From Macrothele yani (lineage: Eukaryota; Arthropoda; Arachnida; Araneae; Macrothelidae), in the NCBI GenBank assembly GCA_039090855.1, contig CM077011.1:15625001-15689000 (forward strand): 64,000 nucleotides of DNA. Direction: 5' to 3'. Made by a program: the position numbers and the translations under genes. Below the pieces are notes generated by a model. It searched no databases and was not told where the DNA came from. It worked only from the letters and a program-made list of their open reading frames with translations. Each line of letters opens with the position of its first letter. The first letter of the stretch is position 1. Below are positions 33,199 to 43,278 of the stretch, piece by piece.

Positions 33199-34401
33199 AG
33201 CACACCGAACAAAATATTAATCACCCCTGTCAGAACTTATCTAATAACGGATGACGGCGCCTCTTGCCTTGATAACAGCATCAATCCGGTGTGGTAGAGA
33301 CTCCACGAGGTTGTGGATGTATTGTACACCAATTTGCAGCCACTCGCGGGTCAATTTGTCCCGAAGTTTCGCCAGGGTAAGTGGGTGTCTACTTCGGGGT
33401 TTCACCTTCTGTTCCAAATGATCCCACAGATTTTCAATAGGATTTAGATCTGGGGATGATTTGGTGGGCCAGTCGAGGCGAGACAGTGTTGCTGATTGTT
33501 CGTGGTGCCACTCAGACACAGTTTTGGCCCTGCGCACAGGACAATTGTAGTCTTGGAAGACAGGAGTGGCAATGTGTGCTGCTCCTTGAGATGTAAGGGA
33601 ATGGGCAACACTCCTTCATTCAGAATGCGGAGGTACGAATGCTGGTTCAAATTCCTCGTTACTGAAACAAGAGGGGCCCATTTTGTTGCTCGAAAAACAT
33701 CCCCAAAACATCATAGAACTCCCTCCAGCTTGAACAACACCTTCGACACAATCAGGATTAAAGGCTTCATTGGGCCTGCGATGCACTCGTCGCCTCCCAT
33801 CATTGGAGTACAAACAAAAACGAGACTCATCAGACCATATTACTCGTTTCCAATCCTCCACAGTAAAGTTTTGGTGCCTCCGAGCCCATTGATAACGTGC
33901 GACTTCGTCGCAATGTCCTTTGGAAATTGGTTAGAGTGGACTTTCATTGACTGTTTGGAGCATTTGTTGCCTGGTTTGAAATCGTTTCGTAGTTATTAGG
34001 CGTGAATCATGGCGGCGGTTTCTTGGTGAGAATCGTTTTGCGGCCACAGTTACGTCGCCGATTTTCAGTTCACTGCGAGCTACACCACTGTTTGTAGACC
34101 CACTGAACAGTACGCTTTGACGCACCGACAAATTGGACGACTTCATTCCCTTCGTGTCCGTGGGCACGGCCAAACACGATGGATCCTTTTTGCCACTCAG
34201 TCACGTCTGTCTTACGATCTATATTGCAGACTAAATTCAACACACACGTTGCTCTTCACCACTGCACGAGACAGAAATGATCCTGTAGACCACGTCAGTG
34301 CAATTTATCTCCTAACAATGCTATCACGGCGCCCTCTATGCAACCGGTGACTTCCTACTGTCATTTCTGTTTGGGGTAACTAATTTTTTGTCCGTGGTGC
34401 T
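33199..34401 (-). mobile_element. Tc1-like transposon, ends present
   Basis: Ends read inward AGCACACCGAACAAAATATT and AGCACCACGGACAAAAAATT, imperfect inverted repeats of ~35 bp. TA lies at 33197-33198 and 34402-34403. Length 1203 bp. Confidence 0.85.
33241..34173 (-). pseudogene. Tc1-like transposase, frameshifted
   Basis: The N-terminal part is badly worn. The middle piece (33861-33616) reads WKRVIWSDESRFCLYSNDG (first Asp) and SSMMFWGCFSSNKMGP. Then QDYNCP (second Asp) is followed in another frame by SSPDLNPIENLWDHLEQKV (Glu) and the C-terminal end at 33241. The catalytic residues are present but spread over three frames. Confidence 0.85.
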
Positions 34402-34427
34402 TATATTGTTTGAATGGAAATGTTGGT

Positions 34428-34459
34428 ATTACGCCCCTTGAACTCAAAGGGGCGTAATT
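34428..34459. repeat. perfect short hairpin
   Basis: ATTACGCCCCTT and AAGGGGCGTAAT face each other across a seven-base loop. It lies just outside the Tc1-like element and may be the tip of another small element. Confidence 0.6.
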
Positions 34460-34799
34460 TCAAGTTTCGCCCTCCCAAATACGAAAACTTTACTCCGGCA
34501 GTGTTCGGTACAAACACTGCTGTAGTTCGTAGACTTGTGTTGAAAGCAGATTTAAACAAGAAATGGTGATGCCGACGTACCCTTAATTTTAGGATTGGGG
34601 AACCTTGATAATTTTTCCCAAAAGAGGAACGCAAAGTATCTGCTTCCAGGACTCCTAATGTAGATCGCCAGTCCGGCAATATTACTTCTTGATAATAATT
34701 ATGACTATGAACAACAACAACCAGTCTCGTTTCATTGCAGAATTACAACTTCTTCGACTATTCCATTGTGTATACATTAAAAAGCAAGTGGTGTGAATT
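34460..34799. other. no gene seen
   Basis: Unassigned; a minus-strand frame of 92 codons (34401-34679) has no recognisable feature. Confidence 0.35.
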
Positions 34800-35050
34800 C
34801 AAGGAAAATTTCTGAAAATAACGCCCAGCAAATTTGCTGGTTGGTGTCCGTCTTTTAACGAAATTTCCGTTTTTAAAAGTGCCAATTTTTTTTAATTCCG
34901 TATTTCCTCAGATTTTCCGTAGTCAGAAATTCCGATTATTTCAAGAAAGTCCGTTTCAGATTTTTCCGTCGCAGCGGTTGGGATGCGACCGACGTCGTTC
35001 GGGTTGGCTCAATAGATAACGCGCGTCTTAACCACTGAGCCGAAAAGACT
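34800..35050 (-). mobile_element. tRNA-derived SINE, family S4
   Basis: On the minus strand the head reads GGCTCAGTGGTTAAGACGCG (box A-like), followed by a worn box B, then a body with TTTCCGT-type motifs seen as GGAAATTTCGTTAAAAGACG and ending in CGTTATTTTCAGAAATTTTC. The plus-strand copy at 50110-50430 has the same body in the same order (GGAAATTTCGTAAAAAGACG, CGTTATTTTTAGGAATTTTC). Confidence 0.72.
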
Positions 35051-35589
35051 CAGAAACCTGAATCGCGTTTATAGTAAAACTAATTGCACGATGATGATTT
35101 TTTTTAGTCCTTAATGCGAGTGATTTAGTCATTTGGAGCTTATTGTTTTTTGAATAGGTTTGTAATAGTTTTTCTTCTGTAGGATGAGTTATCAGAAATT
35201 CCGTATTCTTGTAGCGTAATTTTTCGAAGCAAAGGAATGCTTTAGAACTTGAAATCTTTTAAAACTGTCAATAATTGTTATTATTTTTAAGAAAAGGTGA
35301 AATGTACTGTTGTATAGTACACTGGCGTGCAAAACTTAAGGACGGACACTAATGCCGCAGATTATAGCCACACAGTGAAACACACAGGCTTGAGGCGATT
35401 TGCATAACGCAAGCGGATCAGTAGAAAGACGATGCGTATGCAAATTGCTGAAATGCGATGTCGCAGGCCACATGACAGCGCTGAAATGGATATAAGAAGC
35501 ATCTCGCAGAAGGGCAGGAAACGGAAAGCAAAAGTGTGCGGCGTTGTAAAGAGGTTCGAGTGGTTTGTTAGTGTGTCGCAGACGGGAAA

Positions 35590-37174
35590 ATGTCCACGCT
35601 GAGACATTTAGATGACTTTACACGTGGTCGAATAATCGGAAAGCTGGAGGAGGGGCGAACCATAACGAGTGTCGCCCATGAGTTCGGCGTGACCCAAAGC
35701 ATTGTTTCACGTGCATGGAAGACCTTCCAAACGACATGGAAGATCTTCCAAATGACAGAAACAGCTGTTGGAAAAGTTGCTGGTGGTCGGCCAGAGAAAA
35801 CAACAGCAACAGAAACCCGATATATGGTCCTACATGGAAAACCTTCCAAACGACAGAAACAGCTGTTGGAAAGGTCGGTGGTGGTCCGCCAGAGAAATCA
35901 ACAGCAAGAGATTGCCGATATATGGTCCTACATGGAAGACCTTCCGAACGACAGAAACAGCTGTTGGAAAGGTCGGTGGTGGTCGGCTAGAGAAAACAAC
36001 AGCTAGAGATGGCCGATATATGGTCCCACATGGAAGACCTTCCAAACGACAGAAACAGCTGTTGGAAAGGTCGGTGGTGGTCGGCCAGAGAAAACAACAG
36101 CAAGAGATGGCCGATATATGGTCCTACATGGAAGACCTTCCAAACGACAGAAACAGCTGTTGGAAAGGTCGGTGGTGGTCGGCCAGAGAAAACAACAGCA
36201 AGAGATGGCCGATATATGGTCCTACATGGAAGACCTTCCAAACGACAGAAACAGCTGTTGGAAAGGTCGGTGGTGGTCGGCCAGAGAAAACAACAGCTAG
36301 AGATGGCCGATATATGGTCCTACATGGAAGACCTTCCAAACGACAGAAACAGCTGTTGGAAAAGTTGGTGGTGGTCGCCCAGAGGAAACAACAGCCAGAG
36401 ATGGCCGATATATGGTGCTACAGGCCAAACGCGATCGACGCCAGACAGTGTGCAATATCGCCGCGAAGCAACTGCAGATGACCGCAGGACGCGCCGTATC
36501 GCGGCTCACCGTTGCCAGTAGTCTACATATAGGCGAACTATTTGCCCGACGACCTGAACGTTGCATCCCATTAAAGACTACCCATCATAGACATCGTTTA
36601 CAATGGTGTAAGGACCACAGGGATTGGAACATAGAGAAATGGGACGTCAGCTGATCTGGAAAGAGGTGGGAACTCGTTATCTACTGGCCAACATTAACGA
36701 AAGAGATCGGTACGGCGGTATTGGTGTATTCGCCTGGGGAGGAATTATGCTGAATTTTCGTACCGAGCTCCACATTTTCGAAGGAGGTTCCGTAACCGCA
36801 AACCGCTACTGTGATGAGGTGCTCCTTCCCCATGTACGCCTATTCTGAGGCGCCATTGATTTCAAGTTCTGCACGTGTACGCGAGACCCCATCGTACACG
36901 TGCAGTAGATGAGCTGTTGGAAAGTGAGGATATCACTCGTATGAATTGGTCTGAGTAATCTCCGGATCTAAATCCCATAGAACATGTGTGGAACGCTCTG
37001 GGGAGACGTCTTGCGGCACGCCCACATCCGCTGGAAAATTTTCATCAGTTGATACGTGCACAACGAGAGGAATGGGCAAAGTTGTCCCAAGAACTCATCG
37101 ACAGCCTCGTGTTAAGTATGGCCAGACGCTGCAACGCAGCCATTGCTGTTAGAGGACATCATATTCCTTACTGA
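35590..37174 (+). pseudogene. Tc1-like transposase interrupted by a 98-bp repeat expansion
   Basis: MSTLRHLDDFTRGRIIGKLE at 35590 opens an intact first HTH (VAHEFGVTQSIVSRAWKTFQ). The frame then enters seven 98-bp units, each encoding a version of the segment TETAVGKVGGGRPEKTTARD. After the array the gene resumes with RDRRQTVCNIAAKQL and LFARRPERCIPL (second HTH and linker). It continues RQLIWKEVGTRYLLANINER and RYGGIGVFAWGGIML, then VTANRYCDEVLLPHVRLF, and after deletions and shifts ENFHQLIRAQREEW to the stop at 37174. The first catalytic Asp segment is deleted (KWD runs into RRQLIW) and the second is unreadable. A Tc1-like protein of the kind common in arachnids, dead here. Confidence 0.9.
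35736..36421 (+). repeat. 98-bp tandem array, seven units, inside a transposase gene
   Basis: ATGGAAGAcCTTCCAAACGA starts at 35736, 35834, 35932, 36030, 36128, 36226 and 36324, exactly 98 bases apart each time. Adjacent units are nearly identical, the inner ones most so. Since 98 is 32 codons plus 2, each unit moves the frame, and the unit has no stop in most frames of either strand. This gives long artificial open frames (for example 237 codons at 35768-36481). These are not genes. Confidence 0.95.
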
Positions 37175-37419
37175 CGACCTCTTTACTGTAATCCATTTGT
37201 GGAAACGATGGCTCTGTATCATGGTGTGTACTGCTTTACTGTCATTTCTTAGTAAAGTTCCAGTGTACACTTTTGTATTCATTTTAGCACATATGTTTGT
37301 TCATTTCCCCGTTTGGTACGTACTGAGGTCTCAGTATTATGACATTAATCTATCCAGGCTGCTTCATTGCGAAGCTACGGCGAAAAAACCGAACGGTCCT
37401 TAAGTTTTGCACGCCAGTG

Positions 37420-37794
37420 TGCTATTTCATACAGCTCCTAAATATAAAATTTATTCTTGGTAGCTATAATAGCTTTTGTCTTAAGGGGTCCAAAGACCAC
37501 TACATTGACACCTTTACAATAATTGAAGTACCCGGTCTCTTACAACGACACAATATGTAATAGCCGGTGCACAAATTGGAGGAGAGGAGAAGAAATATCC
37601 TCTGCCACAATAAGCAAAATTCGTGCGATATGCTATACACAATATCTGATCTCGCTGCAAAACTTCAAAATCAGATCCTTTGACAGACGATTGAAATTTA
37701 AAAGTTAATCAAACCTCAAGTACTCGCACGAATGGCACCTATTATTGGAATTTTTCGTCATATGTATACAGAAAAAATGAGAATGGAGCTTTTC
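37420..37794. other. no gene seen
   Basis: Unassigned spacer. Confidence 0.4.
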
Positions 37795-37910
37795 CGTAAA
37801 TATGCGAGAGGAATTGCCGAAAGGTTTCTGAAAATTCAGAATTTTCCTGGCGTGCGAAACATCCGTGAAATTCAGGTTCCTTTCACGGAGAAGGAAGGCT
37901 GCATCAGAAA

Positions 37911-39315
37911 TCATCATCATCGTCATCATTGTCAACCATTATCAATCCACTGCTGGACGAAGGTCTCCCCAAGTTTCCTCCACAACGGTCTGTCTTGTGC
38001 CAGTCTCCTCCATGTCACCCCTGCATACTTTCGAATTTCATCCACCCATCTCCCATGTGGTCTTCTTCTGGGTCTTTTCCTGTCCCTTGGAATCCAATCT
38101 AAAATTTCGGCTGTCCATCGATGATTTGTCCTTCTGGCAGTATGTCCAGCCCATTGCCATTTCAGGGATTTAACTCTGATCATGATGTCTTCCACTCTAG
38201 TCATTTTTCGGATCCACGAGTTCCTCTTCTTATCTCTCCTGGTTATACCAAGCATGCACCTCTCCATGCTACTTTGAGTTGTCTGCAGCCTTTGTATGTC
38301 TCTTTTAGTTAGGGTCCACGTCTCTGCACCATACGTAAGTACTGGAAGGATGCATTGATCAAACACTTTTCTTTTAAGACATAATGGCATATCGCTCTTG
38401 AAAATTATGCTGTTTCTTCCAAAAGCTCTCCAGGCAAGTTTTGTACGCTGATTAATTTCTTCACCAATGTGACCCTCACTTGATATCTGCTGTCCAAAAT
38501 AAACATACGTGTCTGTTATCTCCAGCTTTTCTCCATCAATCGATAAATCTTCATTTCTTGTAAAAGCATTGTACATCACTTTTGTCTTCTGAAAGTTCAT
38601 TTTTAATCCCACTTCTTTACTCTTGTCAGCAAGTTCCTGGATCATACTCTGCAGCTCTGATGGGCTAGTTGCAAAAATGATTATGTCATCAGCAAAACGA
38701 AGGTGGGTTAGATAATCTCCATTAATCTTTATCCCTTTGTTTTCCCAGTTCAGTGATTGAAAGACATTTTCCAATGTGGCATTAAAGAGCTTCGGAGATA
38801 TGGTGTCACCTTGTCTCACTCCTTTTCCAATTTTTACGTGTGTTGTATTTTCAAACAGCCTAATCTTTGCACTTGCATTTTCATAGATGTTATTAATAAT
38901 ATTAATGTATGCATCTTCAATACCGCAGGATTTCAGAGCCGTGGTAACTGCTGATGGTTTCATCGAATCAAAGGCTTTTTCATAATCGATAAAAGCCATG
39001 CACAATGAAAGTTCATATTCCCTCGCTCTTTCAATTAGTTCTCTCAGTACGTGGATATGATCTATTGTGCTGTAGCCACTCCTGAATCCAGCTTGTTCTC
39101 TCGGTTGAGCCATGTCCAGTGTTACCTTCAAGCGGTGTGAAAGAACTTTAGTGAAGATTTTATAAACCACTGATAGGAGGCTGATAGGTCTGTAGTTTCC
39201 GAGATCCTCAATGTCACCTTTCTTATGTAGCAGGATCATTGTAGCGGTGTTCCAATCCTCAGGAATTTTCCCTTCATTAAGGCATCGAGTGAAAATTTGG
39301 GCGAGTACTGTTTAA
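37911..39315 (-). mobile_element. RTE LINE, 5'-truncated, ~1.4 kb
   Basis: The 3' tail is (ATG)n at 37911-37930 on the minus strand. The 5' end is cut inside the reverse transcriptase: homology with the copy at 63508 stops at 39315, after GTACTGTTT. Sequence agreement with the copies at 1-516 and 62192-64000 is very high by eye. Confidence 0.92.
37932..39239 (-). CDS. RTE reverse transcriptase and C-terminal domain
   Basis: 435 codons from MILLHKKGDIEDLGNYRP; the frame continues upstream to the truncation, so this ATG is internal. Residues ~12-22 are the RT motif NYRPISLLSVV. FIDYEKAFDSM at ~84-94 carries the first catalytic Asp (motif A). RQGDTISPKLFN at ~142-153 is motif B and LRFADDIIIFA at ~179-189 is the catalytic FADD (motif C). 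The C-terminal region is the same as at 1-495 and ends FVQQWIDNG. The endonuclease is absent because of 5' truncation, so the copy cannot move by itself, although its RT frame is open. Confidence 0.93.
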   Translation of the reverse strand: MILLHKKGDIEDLGNYRPISLLSVVYKIFTKVLSHRLKVTLDMAQPREQAGFRSGYSTIDHIHVLRELIERAREYELSLCMAFIDYEKAFDSMKPSAVTTALKSCGIEDAYINIINNIYENASAKIRLFENTTHVKIGKGVRQGDTISPKLFNATLENVFQSLNWENKGIKINGDYLTHLRFADDIIIFATSPSELQSMIQELADKSKEVGLKMNFQKTKVMYNAFTRNEDLSIDGEKLEITDTYVYFGQQISSEGHIGEEINQRTKLAWRAFGRNSIIFKSDMPLCLKRKVFDQCILPVLTYGAETWTLTKRDIQRLQTTQSSMERCMLGITRRDKKRNSWIRKMTRVEDIMIRVKSLKWQWAGHTARRTNHRWTAEILDWIPRDRKRPRRRPHGRWVDEIRKYAGVTWRRLAQDRPLWRKLGETFVQQWIDNG

Positions 39316-39393
39316 TATGCTTCGTTAATTCACGAAAGGTATCACGAAAAGTGGCTCTGAATTTCAGAAAATGTTGTACAGTGTAGTTCGAAG

Positions 39394-39904
39394 CCATCGA
39401 GTCGCATAAAAGAGAGAGAGAGTGGGAGAGAAATCGATAGATATTTCTGTGGCGTATACCACAGTCAAGATGGATAATTGCTGCTTCTAATTCATCAATA
39501 CGACGATGGATGATAAAAGTCAGTTTCCGTTCACATTCTTAAAGGACTTACAGGAAGGGATATTTTTCGAATCGATAAAGCTATAAGAAGATTAATCGGA
39601 AGAATGGAAATCGAAAACTGGACGTTTTGGAAGTTTATAGTGGCCTCTCCTAAATTATTGCAATTGGTATTCTTAAATGCAACGCAGTAACTCTGTCATT
39701 TCGCGTAGTTGCATTCTTCGAGGTGCACCTTTCTTGAGCTAATAAAAGGTAGGTTAAACCGCTGCGAACAGCTATCAAAATTTCTGCTGCTAAATTGATT
39801 TGCAGGAGAAAAAGGAACATATGACGTTGCATTCACTTGATTTGGGGGACGGGGGAGGGCGACATCTTTGTTTTCGGATGGTTATGGATTCAATAAAGAG
39901 CCTA
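39394..39904. other. no gene seen
   Basis: Unassigned spacer with (GA)n near 39411-39424. Confidence 0.4.
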
Positions 39905-40085
39905 AAGCAATAAAGTGCCTCCCGTTCTTAATTCAGGGTAACTGATTCCAAGGAGGGAACAGATCCAACACCTTAGTACAAACGCACCGTATTAGCCTTC
40001 ATCATCCTAGACTTGAGCCGTGGCACGACTCTGGCGATTAGTCAGAAGTTCGCGCTGCTGACCACACGGCCACCGGGGAGGCCGA
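39905..40085 (-). repeat. S1 SINE, old copy
   Basis: CTTAATTCAGGGTAACTGAT, then CCTAGACTTGAGCCG and ACCACACGGCCACCGGGG, match the S1 body and head in order on the minus strand, with heavy divergence. Confidence 0.55.
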
Positions 40086-40224
40086 TCTGATACTTGATGC
40101 ACTCACGAGCCCTTATGAACAGCTGCAACTTGCATGCTGGGTCGCCTTTCGCAGCGATATCCACTTCCACCTGATGTGTCCTAAATGTGAACAGAAGGAA
40201 TAACGCAATTGCTCATGTTCCGTA

Positions 40225-41105
40225 TACGAGGGTTGCACCGAAAGTAATACAAAAGTGGGCATACCTTTTTTATTAGCTGACAGAGGTTGTTCAAATTACA
40301 CATGTTGGTAGAGTAACTCTTCTACTATACAAAAGTACTACTCAACATAGTCTCCGTCACAAGTGATGCATTTGCGCCATCGTTGAACCTAACTCTCGAA
40401 TCCTCTTTGAAAAATTCAGGTGTGGGCTGTTGTACCCACTTCTTCCATCCACTTTCACGTCGTCTGTGTCACCAAATCGTTGTCTCCAGAAACTGTCCTT
40501 CATTGGACTGAAAAGGTGGAAGCCGGAGGGCGCCAGATCTGGGCTGTACTGTGGCTGGGGACTACCTACCAGCCTGATTTGTTGCCAAAGATGTGTGTGG
40601 TCTCGCATTGTCATGATGAATGTGGATTCTTTTCAGATTCTTGTTCCGTCTCTTCGTCCTTATGGCTTCTCTAAGCTTCTTGAGTGTCTCAATGCATCGC
40701 TCGCTAATCACGGTACTGCCACGTTCCACAAAATCAAGGAGAATGACACCCCTGTCATCCCAAAAACAGTCACCCTGACTTTCTGTGCTTATCGCTGGCC
40801 CTTGAACTTCTTAGGCTTTGGATGAAGAGGTGTGACGTCATTCCATGGACTGGTTCTTCGTTTCCGGATCATAAAGATGCGCCCACGTTTCATCCCCTGT
40901 CACCAGAGTAGAAAAAAACATGGCTTCAGTGCCTTCAAACATTTCCAGCAGATCAGAGCATACTTGCACTCTCCTCTCCTTTAATAGCATAAATGTATAC
41001 TGGCATTGTGTTTCCGTACCTGCGTTTCTAAGGCTTGCAAAGAAACAACCTTTACAGACAGGGATGGCATGTTTTTCCATTTCTCCCGGAGCAAGACCTT
41101 TTTTT
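40225..41105 (-). pseudogene. mariner transposase, C-terminal two-thirds, one end present
   Basis: TA at 40223-40224 is followed by TACGAGGGTTGCACCGAAAG, a typical mariner terminus. The coding pieces on the minus strand give LLKERRVQVCSDLLEMFEGT and VTGDETWAHLYDPETKNQS with the first catalytic Asp (41080-40838). A shifted segment follows, then QPQYSPDLAPSGFHLFSPMK near 40550, where the third catalytic Asp (normally SDF/CDF) reads Gly. The N-terminal HTH is missing. Confidence 0.82.
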
Positions 41106-41139
41106 CTTTCTCTTTGTGCGTTGCAATTGCATTGGGAAT

Positions 41140-41400
41140 AATTAACTCTCTAACCGTCTGAAACGAATTAACTCGTGATTCCCAAAATGAGCAAAAATTA
41201 GCTCGAACGAATTTATTCGCTGTCTAAAATGTGTGTGTGATGAATAAGGCTAGAATAAGCGAATGAGCGCAATTGAAAGCGTTGCTTGGTTTTGTTATTT
41301 AAAGTGGTCATTTAGGAGGACGATTTATACTGGTATTTTAGGACTGATTACCTGTTAAAAGAATATGGCAATTGCAACGAGCGTAAGAAAGAAGAGGGAA
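41140..41400 (+). repeat. unclassified interspersed repeat, copy 2
   Basis: Same ordered matches as 29885-30130 (AACGAATTAACTCG, TTCGCTGTCTAAAA, TCATTTAGGAGGA, GATTACCTG). Confidence 0.65.
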
Positions 41401-41417
41401 GATTCTTGAATTCAAAT

Positions 41418-41600
41418 ACTACAGTCTTGTGACGATATTATATACGTATTAAGAGAGTACAACGTGGTTTGTCACAAATATGTATCTATTTTTTTCAAGT
41501 CGACCATGGTTTCGCTAGGTATTGACCAAGCTTCATCAGGACTAATGGCATATAAATATTCAAATTATATAATACTCAAATTGATATCATATACAATTTG
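41418..41600 (-). repeat. fold-back repeat with CTGATGA...GAAAC core
   Basis: The minus strand reads AGTCCTGATGAAGCTTGGTC, then AATACCTAGCGAAACCATGG and TCGACTTGAAAAAA. This matches 49690-49880 and 10647-10850. Confidence 0.7.
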
Positions 41601-41999
41601 AATATTTACGTACCATTCGTAAATATGGTGGAGAGATTAGAGGACTACAAGAGAGCTTTTAACGCCAGTGACAGGTTTACGGTCGGAACTGCTGATATGA
41701 GAAGGGGAAAGGAATGTTTTTGCCGTAGCTTTCGTAACACCCAGCAGCTGTGTCAGCATTTCTGTTTGGAGAGCCCAAAACATTTTGATCGCCAATTGTT
41801 TCAAACCGCTTAAAAGACTAACAAATGCACATATTTTATGTCTAAAACAAAGATATCACCGTTGTTCGCTTGAATCCGGGTTGTTGAGGAACATTATAAA
41901 TTCGAAGTGTTTTTTTAGATAAACGATGTGCCCATTTTGTGCAAGACCTATTTTATTCTTCTCAGGTTTGACGAGCTCCATAATAATCTGGAATGTTGT
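41601..41999. repeat. repeat shared with 31735-32040
   Basis: Bases 41695-41780 (GTAGCTTTCGTAACACCCAG to GGAGAGCCCAAAA) align with 31968-32040 and supply the uninterrupted state of the site hit by the S1 SINE at 31754. The rest is unassigned. Confidence 0.5.
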
Positions 42000-42155
42000 C
42001 TGTTCCTAATTCAAAGACATAACTTCGAGAGAACGAACAAAATCAGTGTCGTGAGATAAACATATTACCCACGCTTCATTCGGGATTCGTACCAGGGTCC
42101 TAACCCTGAAGATTAGGCAGATGTTCCCGCCTCTGACCACATGGGCACCGAACAC
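42000..42155 (-). repeat. S1-like SINE, old copy
   Basis: CCTAATTCAAAG, GTGTCGTGAGATAAACAT, CATTCGGGATTCGTACCAGG and a worn TGACCACATGGGCACCG head occur in S1 order on the minus strand. Confidence 0.5.
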
Positions 42156-42268
42156 TCCAGATGTTTCAATTTTTTAGTATTTTAGTTTTTGTACAGTATT
42201 TATGTCTTATAAACAGATTTTTTCTTTCAAATTTCCTGCTGAACATTCACTAGCATTTTACCCGTACT

Positions 42269-42695
42269 CAGGGGTGCAGTGCAAGCCTGGCGCCACCAGG
42301 CCACTTTTGCTTTAAGACCTGGCGGCGCCATGCTGCTTTTTACCTAACTTAAATCGGACTTTTTTTAATTTATTTCAATTGCCCCCTATCGAAATCGACA
42401 TTTTTTTACATAAACAATCTTAATCGAGTGTTCTTCTCTTTCTTCTTCCTGTCTCTCTCTCCCTCTGTTTTTTTTTTTTTCATAGTAGCTGAGCTGTGCA
42501 CAAAATTCGTAGATCCTTTTGTTTACCGAACATCAGAAATAGCCAGTGCAGTGAATTGGTACCAGAAAGTATATATATATATATATATTCGATTTCAAAG
42601 GTTTGCCTAACCCCCTTCCTCCCCATACCTGTCGATAAAGCATGGGTCAGCCTTCGGAGCGCCAGGCTACTTCTTGTTTTAGAACTGCACCATTG
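42269..42695. mobile_element. hAT-type MITE with 8-bp target duplication
   Basis: The left end CAGGGGTGCAGTGCAAGCCT and right end (minus strand) CAATGGTGCAGTTCTAAAAC form an inverted repeat, and AGCCTGGCGC recurs just inside both ends. CCCGTACT stands on each side (42261-42268 and 42696-42703), the 8-bp duplication typical of hAT elements. It is 427 bp, has no coding capacity and includes (TA)n at 42571-42588. Confidence 0.88.
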
Positions 42696-42770
42696 CCCGT
42701 ACTTATCCATAACTTTGGAAAGTCTCGAGTATTCCTCCGTCACTTACTATTGTTTGGGTTTCGTAAATAA

Positions 42771-43217
42771 ACAAGTTAGTAAAATCATGCAACGCACTGA
42801 TTATGATACGCTTTCCAACATACCAGAAATCATTACTCAAGTTATGAGGATAATGCCTGTAGAATAAATCTCGCTCCTATGACCTGACCTTTGACCTCAT
42901 TTCGATAATATTCAACATAACCGGTTCAGTATACCTCCAAAACAACGTGATAAAGTTTTGTCGCAATCGAAGGATTTTTATGTAAGTCATGACGCATAAG
43001 GGCGATAAAATTGATCCCGCTCCTATGTCCTTACCTTTGATACCATTTTGTCCATTTTCAATAGGGTTCGTCCCCAGGTAGTCCCCTACCACATACTAAA
43101 ATTTCATCGAAATCCAACTATTTTTACGCGAGTTATCATGCGGACAGGCAGACAGACAGACGGACGGACAAAGCTGCAACATACACGCTTCTTCAACCTA
43201 CGGTTGGAAAGCGTAAA
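42771..43217 (+). repeat. modular repeat R, short complete copy
   Basis: AACAAGTTAGTAAAATCATG and TACGCTTTCCAACATACCAG, one A module, one B module, then GACAGACAGACGGACGGACA and the end CAACCTACGGTTGGAAAGCG. This copy and 17881-18313 define the minimum form. Confidence 0.88.
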
Positions 43218-43278
43218 GAAGGAAGCATGAACGAATTAAAATTTACCCGAAATGAAAAACGATTTTCAGTGTGAAATA

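Larger units (their letters stand above)
35320..37419 (+). mobile_element. Tc1-like transposon enlarged by an internal tandem array
   Basis: Ends read inward CACTGGCGTGCAAAACTTAA, continuing GGAC, ~25-bp near-perfect inverted repeats. The left flank is TA (35318-35319); the right is TG, probably a mutated TA. The total of 2100 bp exceeds the ~1.5 kb usual for this group by about the 588 bp that six extra 98-bp units add. Confidence 0.92.
37795..39393 (+). repeat. unclassified repeat split by an RTE insertion
   Basis: 37820-37910 (GAAAATTCAGAATTTTCCTG through GCTGCATCAGAAAT) and 39316-39393 (AATATGCTTCGTTAATTCAC and on) are adjacent in the uninterrupted copy at 55907-56060, which on the minus strand reads TATCAGAAATATGCTTCGTT. 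The RTE therefore landed between CAGAAAT and ATGCTTC, with about three bases (AAT) duplicated. Confidence 0.85.

Noticed and set aside
33496..33999. 167-codon plus-strand frame
   Set aside because: Shadow of the Tc1-like transposase at 33199-34401 on the minus strand.
35768..36521. Open frames of 237 and 170 codons
   Set aside because: They are frame-shifted readings of the 98-bp tandem repeat inside the Tc1-like transposase, not genes.
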